Assembly (NCBI GenBank): GCA_029891385.1
Contig: CM057228.1
Location: 33,545,023 to 33,609,022 of the forward strand
DNA length: 64,000 bases
Reading direction: 5' to 3'
Source of the DNA: Erythroxylum novogranatense
Taxonomy: Eukaryota > Streptophyta > Magnoliopsida > Malpighiales > Erythroxylaceae
Every line of letters starts with the position of its first letter. The stretch's first letter is position 1. This document shows positions 58,070-64,000 of this stretch, in pieces. The notes beneath the pieces are model-generated. The model had not been told where the DNA came from and did no database searches. It saw only the letters and a program-made list of their open reading frames with translations. Position numbers and translations under genes: made by a program.

Positions 58070-58373
58070 AGAAGCTTCTTATCACGACTTAGGCACATCT
58101 CTAGAAGACTTGTTTAATATTATGACTGCTAACAACATTCAATTTCAACAGAGTATACAATAGTTCCAGTAGGAAATGAGGCAATTCCACCAAGATATGA
58201 TATCTAGACTCCAGAATGTAATGAACCAGATGGGTTAAATAGAAGAAGCTCCCAGCTATCTTGAATCATAAAGCAATAAGAAGTAACCATCTCAACTAGT
58301 GATGTACCCAAGGCTGTCAGTGCGGAGACTTGATAGGGTAAAGAGGAGCTTAAGAATCTTGAGAGAACTACTT
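58070..58373 (+). pseudogene. Element G gag-like fragment
   Basis: Plus strand carries LEDLFNIMTANNIQFQQSIQ, followed by MRQFHQDMISRLQNVMNQMG with stops between. Such Q-rich, coiled-coil stretches sit near the end of gag in Athila/Tat elements. It starts with the E TSD (AGAAG) and ends with the MITE TSD (TTA, 58371-58373). Confidence 0.6.
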
Positions 58374-59314
58374 AGGCCCCGTTTGGTTGGCATGGATTGT
58401 TGTCGGGGAAAGTAATCTTTTTCTTAAAATTTAAATTATTACGTTTGGTTCATTTTTTTTGAGTAGTTAGGAAAGTAAAAACTTTCCTAATTTGGAGAAA
58501 ATAGTGGCACTTTCCTTGGATTCTAAATCCCAATACCCCCTTGGTATTTAGATTACTTTCCTCAAGAATTTAATCAAAAAAATACATTAGACAATTTAAC
58601 CCTTCTTTCTCTCTCAACTCTACGACTTTGAAATATATAAATTTCAAATAAATTTTGATTTAATAATTAAAAATATATAAAATAAATATTAGTTTATAAA
58701 TAATAATTTTAAATTATTTATTTTAAAAATAAAATATTTTATTAATACTTTATTAATAAATATTATATAAGATATTTAAAAAATTTAAAATTTTTTGTAA
58801 GTTTATTTAATTTATAATTATTATTAGTAATAAAATATTTATTATTATTTTAAAACAAAATTAATATTCACAATAATTATAAAATTGAAATAAATAAAAT
58901 AAATAATTAAAAACTTTGAAAAAAGGGGGGAGGGAGGGAAATTTTAAAAAATTTTGAAATTTTTGCAAAAAATCCCCCTATTTTTCAAAATTTTCGATAT
59001 CGGCCGGTATTTGAATTTTGAATATTTTTACTCAGAAGTTTCAATCGACAATCTTCAGGTTCATATTTTTCCTTATTTAACGATTTCAATTTTTATTCTG
59101 TTTGTAGAGATATAATTGGAAACAAAAGTTAAAATTAAGTTACATTATATAAAATACTGTTACATACTAAACACTATAATAAAAATCCACCCAACTTTTC
59201 TATTAGAATTCTTATAAGTATCCAAACATGTGAATGTCTTTACTTTCCATAGATTTATTTTCCAATGAATCAAATTTCAATTTCACTTTACTTTTCTGCT
59301 AACTAAACGGGGCC
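58374..59314. mobile_element. MITE, PIF/Harbinger (Tourist)-like
   Basis: 941 bp with terminal inverted repeats GGCCCCGTTTGGTTGGCA and (other end, reversed) GGCCCCGTTTAGTTAGCA, two mismatches in 18. A 3-bp TSD TTA lies at 58371-58373 and 59315-59317. The interior is very AT-rich (58660-58930) with a G-run at 58925, and has no transposase. TTA duplication and the GGCCCCGTTT start fit PIF/Harbinger; hAT would give 8 bp. Confidence 0.88.
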
Positions 59315-59317
59315 TTA

Positions 59318-59931
59318 AGGAATTGCTTGTGTCAAAGAATTGGAGGAGGAGTTTGAAGCAAAAAAAGACATATCTTTTAGCTCGGAGGTAGATATTGAGT
59401 TCCAATTTGTTGTTAAAATTAACTCTTTACCTTTACCTAGTAGGTTAGAGAAATTAAACAAGGAAGAAAAGGGTGAAGAGACATTCCAAATATTTCAAAA
59501 GTGTGGGGACTCAGTAGAGATTAAGAATATGAAGATAGGTATATAATTGTAACACTCGAAGATCATAATTTTGTCATGAGAGGAAAGTATGGAGTCGAGC
59601 CAGACACTAAACAAAAGCGCTTCTTGGGAGGCAATCCAAGGGAAGTTAATTTCTTTTCCTTTACATTTTTACATTTATTTCTTATATACATATATGTTTG
59701 TAGTTCTTTGTTTTTACTGTTTTAAAGTTTTTAATTAAAGAGAGAGAGAATCAAACAAACAAATAAACAATTTCCCTTTTTCTATTACTTCTAGGATTGT
59801 ATAGTCATGATTAGAGTTTTAATTAACTAGAAAAATGCACAACAACTTTAGCATGTACTTTTGCTTTTGTGATTGTTCAATATGCATTATCTTTAGAAGA
59901 GTACTGATTAGTGTAGACAAAAGCCAGTAAG
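59318..59931 (+). pseudogene. Element G internal fragment
   Basis: A 68-aa frame at 59340-59546 (MEEEFEAKKDISF...) is acidic and K-rich. After it come AAAGTGTGGGGAC (59498) and, in another frame, LGGNPREV near 59618-59641; a GGCAA(T/C)CCAAG block like this is common near the end of Tat/Athila coding regions. Then T-rich untranslated sequence. Ends at LTR A5. Precise function of the short frame is unknown. Confidence 0.5.
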
Positions 59932-62900
59932 TGTTGGATCCCGTTTTCGGAACCCAACTAATCATACAGATTTCCTCATACGCATACATGATTCCTTATG
60001 AACTCGTATCACCCGTTATCGAATATCCAATCTCCCGATATAAATTTTTTTCTTCTAATCTTATTCATCTTAATTCAATTTTCATGATTCGGGTCTTAAC
60101 CGAAGAACGAAACGAAGAATGAAACAAAAGTAAATCGAACGGATAACAAAGTATGGAACAAACGAAAACGGAAGCCAAAGCAACTCGAACCGAGAGGTAT
60201 AAGGCGGAAGGAAACAAAACAAAAGCGGAAACAAAAGCACATCGGTTCGAAAGGCATAAGGCGGAAGCAAAGCGAACATCTCGAAGCATAATTCAAATAG
60301 GGCAAAGCAACAAGACAAACGTGAGGGCTAATTCCGACAAAATTCAATTAAGCTAACAATTAAACATTTTTGCAAGGAAAGGTAGGAAACTTGATGAGAA
60401 ATCACTGGTTCAAATTTCGGGTGAATTGGAGACCAAACGAGAGAGTTATAAGAGAAAATGTAAAATGACCAAAGGAATAGTAATTGACCATATGAATAGT
60501 AATCGGCCAATTTCCGACCCTTATATCTTTTTACTCCGAATTCCGATCGGGATATATTATACCTCTTTTTAAAGATATCAAGACCCTCTACAATTTTCAT
60601 GAAGGACGGAAATTTCAATTCCCGCTCTAAAGCGGCGAAAAACCCATCCGAAGGTTCAGCCCAAAATTGCCCATGAATAGTAACTCGGGAAACCCAAATG
60701 CATAATGGGCAGCAAACTTAAAACGCTCATATCTTTTTCATCTTAAGTCGAAAACTAACCCATTTTATACCGTTTGAAAGTTCTTAACTTGTTCTACAAC
60801 TTTCCAGAAGACCTCTTATTCCAATTCAATCGTTTCGGAGGTCTAAATTCTAAGCGAAGTTACTGCCCAAATTTAAGAAAAATTGGACAGCACCTCCCCT
60901 AAAATTGATCTAGCCAAACAAATCCTAATCTATCCATCCAAGCTCCAAACCTGCATAAAACCACTTCTATCTTCCAACTCAATAGCACAGCCCATCTCCA
61001 ACTCAAAGGGCCACATCACACCTTTAAAAATTCTAATTGATTTCAAATCCATACAACAATTTCACTCACTCTGTCTTTATATCCAAAATCACTATACAAG
61101 CACATATACATAAGAAACTGATACAACATACATTGAAACTATCTAACATTTATATTTACAAGGAATTAAACCAGTACACAACATCAAAGGGCATTTAGCC
61201 CGGTTACATCAAACTCTTAAAGTACACATACAAAGTTTCTTCAAACATGACTCCTAAAACCAAAAGCATCGGAGTTGCCTCGGTTCCGATGCGAGACTCG
61301 ATTCTCGTTTAAAACACATGGAGGAGATAGGGGGTGAGCACGACGGCTCCGTGGGTAACAGATCTAATAATTAAGCATAAGCTAATACATGCATCAATAA
61401 TAATGTCAAGTCGATGACCATCAATTTCATTTTCTAACAAATAAAATAATTACAAAATCACCAAATATCGGATGACAACCAAAAGCACATATCAAATGGT
61501 TTGAGTGATCCTAACAGACGTACTACACATGTTCGACAAGCGACCATGTGTGTCAGTGAAATGAAGGGAGTCCGATTTGAACTCCTATGCCACTATGCAG
61601 GCAAAGGGCGAAGCCTATGACAAGTCGCACTTGTTAAGCAGAGGATCACTACAAACCCACAAAATCATACATGATCATATTAAGCATTCTTCCTAAATCT
61701 CATATTCACATTCTTTCCATTCTTCATCAAGCTTTACCACGAATGGCCATTTCAACAAGATACGCTCACATAAACATTTAATTCACATATTCAAAAATTT
61801 TGATCACTTAACAAACAATATTACTAATCTTTACACACATAGTGCATAGAGCGGTGCATAGTAGAGATTGAAATATCACAAATAATCCTTTGTTCAAAAA
61901 TTCACAAATCATTGGAATATAGCCTAATACTTAATGATTAAAAAGTTACCCACCTCTTATCCTTTGGCTTTGCAATTTGTCAAATTGTTCTTTTCCAATC
62001 TTCACTTGCCTTAAGAGACCTAATCAAAGCATAACAAGGTCTAATTACCAAAAAATCAAATGCTGAAATTTTGTTTTTTTTTTAAGAATCGAGAACTTGA
62101 CTTTAAACTTACTCAACTTTGCCTATTCATTACTAAACTATAACCATCATAACCTATCTCAATCTTATCAATTATTTTCAAGAATCTCATGCCTTAAAGC
62201 CAACAACTCAAATTTGAAATTTTACGCTTTTGTTTCTAAAATCCTTCTTCTTTCCACTTTACTCTCCAAGAAACCTCTTACACCTTCCTTTCTAAGCAAG
62301 AAAGGCCAAAATCTAACAAAACACCATGAATGAATATAGAGACATGTGCTGGAAATTTTAAAAGCATGGAACAATTTGACTTTAACTCTCATAAGCTCAT
62401 TTATACTTTAACTAAACTGTTCTCATCAAAACCCATCTAAATAATTAATAAAACTTTGAAAATCTCTAAGTTTAGAACTTTCCTCACGAAAATTCTGATT
62501 CGTTACCTTCCAAAACTCCTCCTCTTTTCTAGTTCTTTCATCAAATAACTCTTCAATCCACCATTTTGAAATAAGAAATGCAAACTCTACCATAAAACCC
62601 TAATCAACACAATAAGGCGATGCTGAATTTTTAAACAAATGTCGAAACTTGACCTTCATCACTAACTCTTTCAACCATCATGCTCAAACCACCATGTTAA
62701 GCAAAACCCTTACCAATAAACTCATAATTCCCAAAAATTCACATGCTGAAATTTTTAACAAAATGGACAAACTGCCATCGCCTCTAACCTAACCTCCCTT
62801 ATACTCTTTTTAAGCTATAACAATCAAAACTCATCTTAAACCTAATCCAAATTTGCAAAAATCTCAACTCAAAAACAAATACCTACACAAATCTGAATTT

Positions 62901-64000
62901 TCTCTTTTGTTTTTAACATCCTTCTTCTTTTCTTTTCTAAGCCAATACTCTTCAAACCATCATATTAACCAAGAATAGGAACAACCCAAGCAACAAAATC
63001 ATGAATTTACAAACATAACCTATGCTGGAATTTTGTTTTTCAACCTTGGAAAACTTGAATTCAACTTACATACTTTCACCTATATTTTATCTAACCCATT
63101 ATCATCACAACCATCATTAAAAACACAAATCCTACTAGAAAACCATGAATTTCCAAACATGACCAATGCTGGAATTTTCCAAAGACAAGGAAAACATGGG
63201 ATTATTTCATATAACTTTATCTACACCTTCCTAAAGCTATTCAATTGAAACCCCTTTAAAACCAATCCAAAGTTTCGAAAATTATCAACTTTAAGGCCAT
63301 ACATGCATGCTGAAATTTTCCACAATTGTCGAAACTTGATATTGAGCTCACCGAACCTTACCAAAACCTTTCTTGTGCCATTCTTTTGCTATATTAACTA
63401 AAACCCCCTTCAAAACTAATTGAAATTTCGAAATTCCTAAGTCCTATGCTTGCTGAAAATTTTCAAACATTCATGCTCTTCTCTTTTTCCTTTCTTTCCT
63501 ACCCCAATACTCTTCAATCACCATATTAACCAAGAAAAAGAGAAAAAACCTAACAAAATACTAAGGAAAATTTGAAACCCTAACTCATCCAAATCTGAAA
63601 TTTTAACCTTCATATAAACATTCTTCTTTCTTCATCAATCAACTTCCAAACATCATAGGTAAGCAAGAAAAGAAGAACTATAACAAGAAACCAAAGAGAT
63701 TTTGAAACCCTAACCTTATAGAGACCCACGAATTCCTCTTCTCTTCCTCTCTTCTTGAAAATTTCGAATGGCTTCTACAAGTGAGACTTAAAGAAAATAA
63801 ACCTACCTCCTTTCTCCTTTGGCTACCAAAATCCCTTCTCTTCCTTGTTGTTTTGAAAGTCTTCTTTCTCTTCTTGGCTTCTAGAAATGTCGTGAGTGTT
63901 GTGGGGAAGACTTAATTTTCTAACTTAAACCTAAGCTAAAACGACAACATCCCTTTAGTTTTCATTTATCTCATTTAATTTCTACTTGATGGACTACAAA
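59932..64000 (-). mobile_element. LTR A5 (family A), cut by the window end
   Basis: Begins TGTTGGATCCCGTTTTCGG, the minus-strand family-A 3' terminus (compare 22696). R-region blocks are at 61320-61370 (GGTGAGCACGACGGCTCCG) and 61500-61640, more diverged than in other copies. From 61930 to 63720 the leader part is a degenerate tandem repeat. A run of short AGCGGAAGCAAAG-like units lies at 60160-60290. The promoter and U3 must lie right of the window. It is inserted in element G; the preceding bases are CAGTAAG. Confidence 0.85.
61930..63720. repeat. Degenerate tandem repeats in LTR A5
   Basis: At least eight blocks recur at intervals of about 120-290 bp, each with (A/G)TGCTGRAATTTT followed by a CGAAACTTGA-like segment, a CTCTTTT(C/T)CTTTCT run, and CCATATTAACCAAGAA. 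Starts near 62060, 62346, 62620, 62743, 63020, 63167, 63308 and 63450. The units are strongly diverged. Short open frames over them are chance. Confidence 0.7.

Noticed and set aside
60065..60356. Minus-strand F/C/L-rich frames of 74-83 aa, membrane-like.
   Set aside because: They overlap short AGCGGAAGCAAAG-type repeats in LTR A5; no initiation context or relatives.
1..64000. CRISPR array, bacterial operon or prophage.
   Set aside because: Spaced repeats here are LTR promoter arrays with irregular spacers; the gene content is plant retrotransposon only.
1..64000. Endogenous pararetrovirus or env-bearing retrovirus.
   Set aside because: No movement protein, coat or env motif was seen; all pol remnants have the gypsy order with integrase after RNase H.

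Overview
This window is plant nuclear DNA made almost wholly of nested LTR retrotransposons. I see no host gene, rRNA or functional tRNA gene. The sequence is AT-rich and every recognisable protein remnant is Ty3/gypsy gag, protease, reverse transcriptase (RT), RNase H or integrase (IN). The lineages, PBS types (initiator Met tRNA type; Athila/Tat type TTGGCGCCGTTGCC) and polypurine tracts (PPT, AAGTGTGGGG) fit a flowering plant, probably pericentromeric or other silent heterochromatin. I cannot name the species.

Naming used here. A = a family of long LTRs (about 3.1 to 4.7 kb) with ends TGTTGG(A/G)(C/T)CC and GTCCAACA or GGGTCCCAACA; all four copies with both ends in the window are solo LTRs. 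B = TGTAGCGCC...GGATGTTACA LTRs of a Tekay-like gypsy element. C = a second Tekay-like gypsy element. E, F and G = Athila/Tat-type elements.

Layout. Left block: C (minus, 16238-~21822) is broken in its RT by LTR A1 (minus, 4393-6718 plus 16232-16237). A1 is broken by complete F1 (plus, 6719-16226, target site duplication (TSD) CGGGT) and by B1 (minus, 783-4392). B1 is broken by LTR A0 (plus, 1-782).

Right block: G (plus, ~21823 to 59931 in pieces) is broken by solo LTR D (22696-27362, TSD TTTAT), by Athila element E (minus, 27537-58069, TSD AGAAG), by a PIF/Harbinger-like MITE (58374-59314, TSD TTA) and by LTR A5 (59932 to the window end). E is itself broken by solo LTR A2 (31561-35693, TSD GAAAT), a 348-bp foldback element FB (36177-36524, TSD AGGTA), solo LTR A4 (39433-51377, TSD TCATC/TCATT), solo LTR A3 (51536-54638, TSD TACCA) and solo LTR F2 (55188-56664, TSD CTGTG/CGGTG). 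A4 holds complete element B2 (41392-49420, TSD AAAAA). With the insertions removed, E is about 9.5 kb, almost the same as F1 (9508 bp).

The coding remnants are broken by stops and frameshifts and none looks able to make a full polyprotein. F1 and B2 lack RT and would have depended on other elements. The most unusual objects are (i) FB, whose two arms each carry tRNA-like A and B boxes head to head; (ii) three A-family LTRs that hold unrelated short repeat arrays at the same place in U3; and (iii) LTR-pair differences concentrated at CG- and CNG-rich motifs, which may be consensus error at methylated sites.
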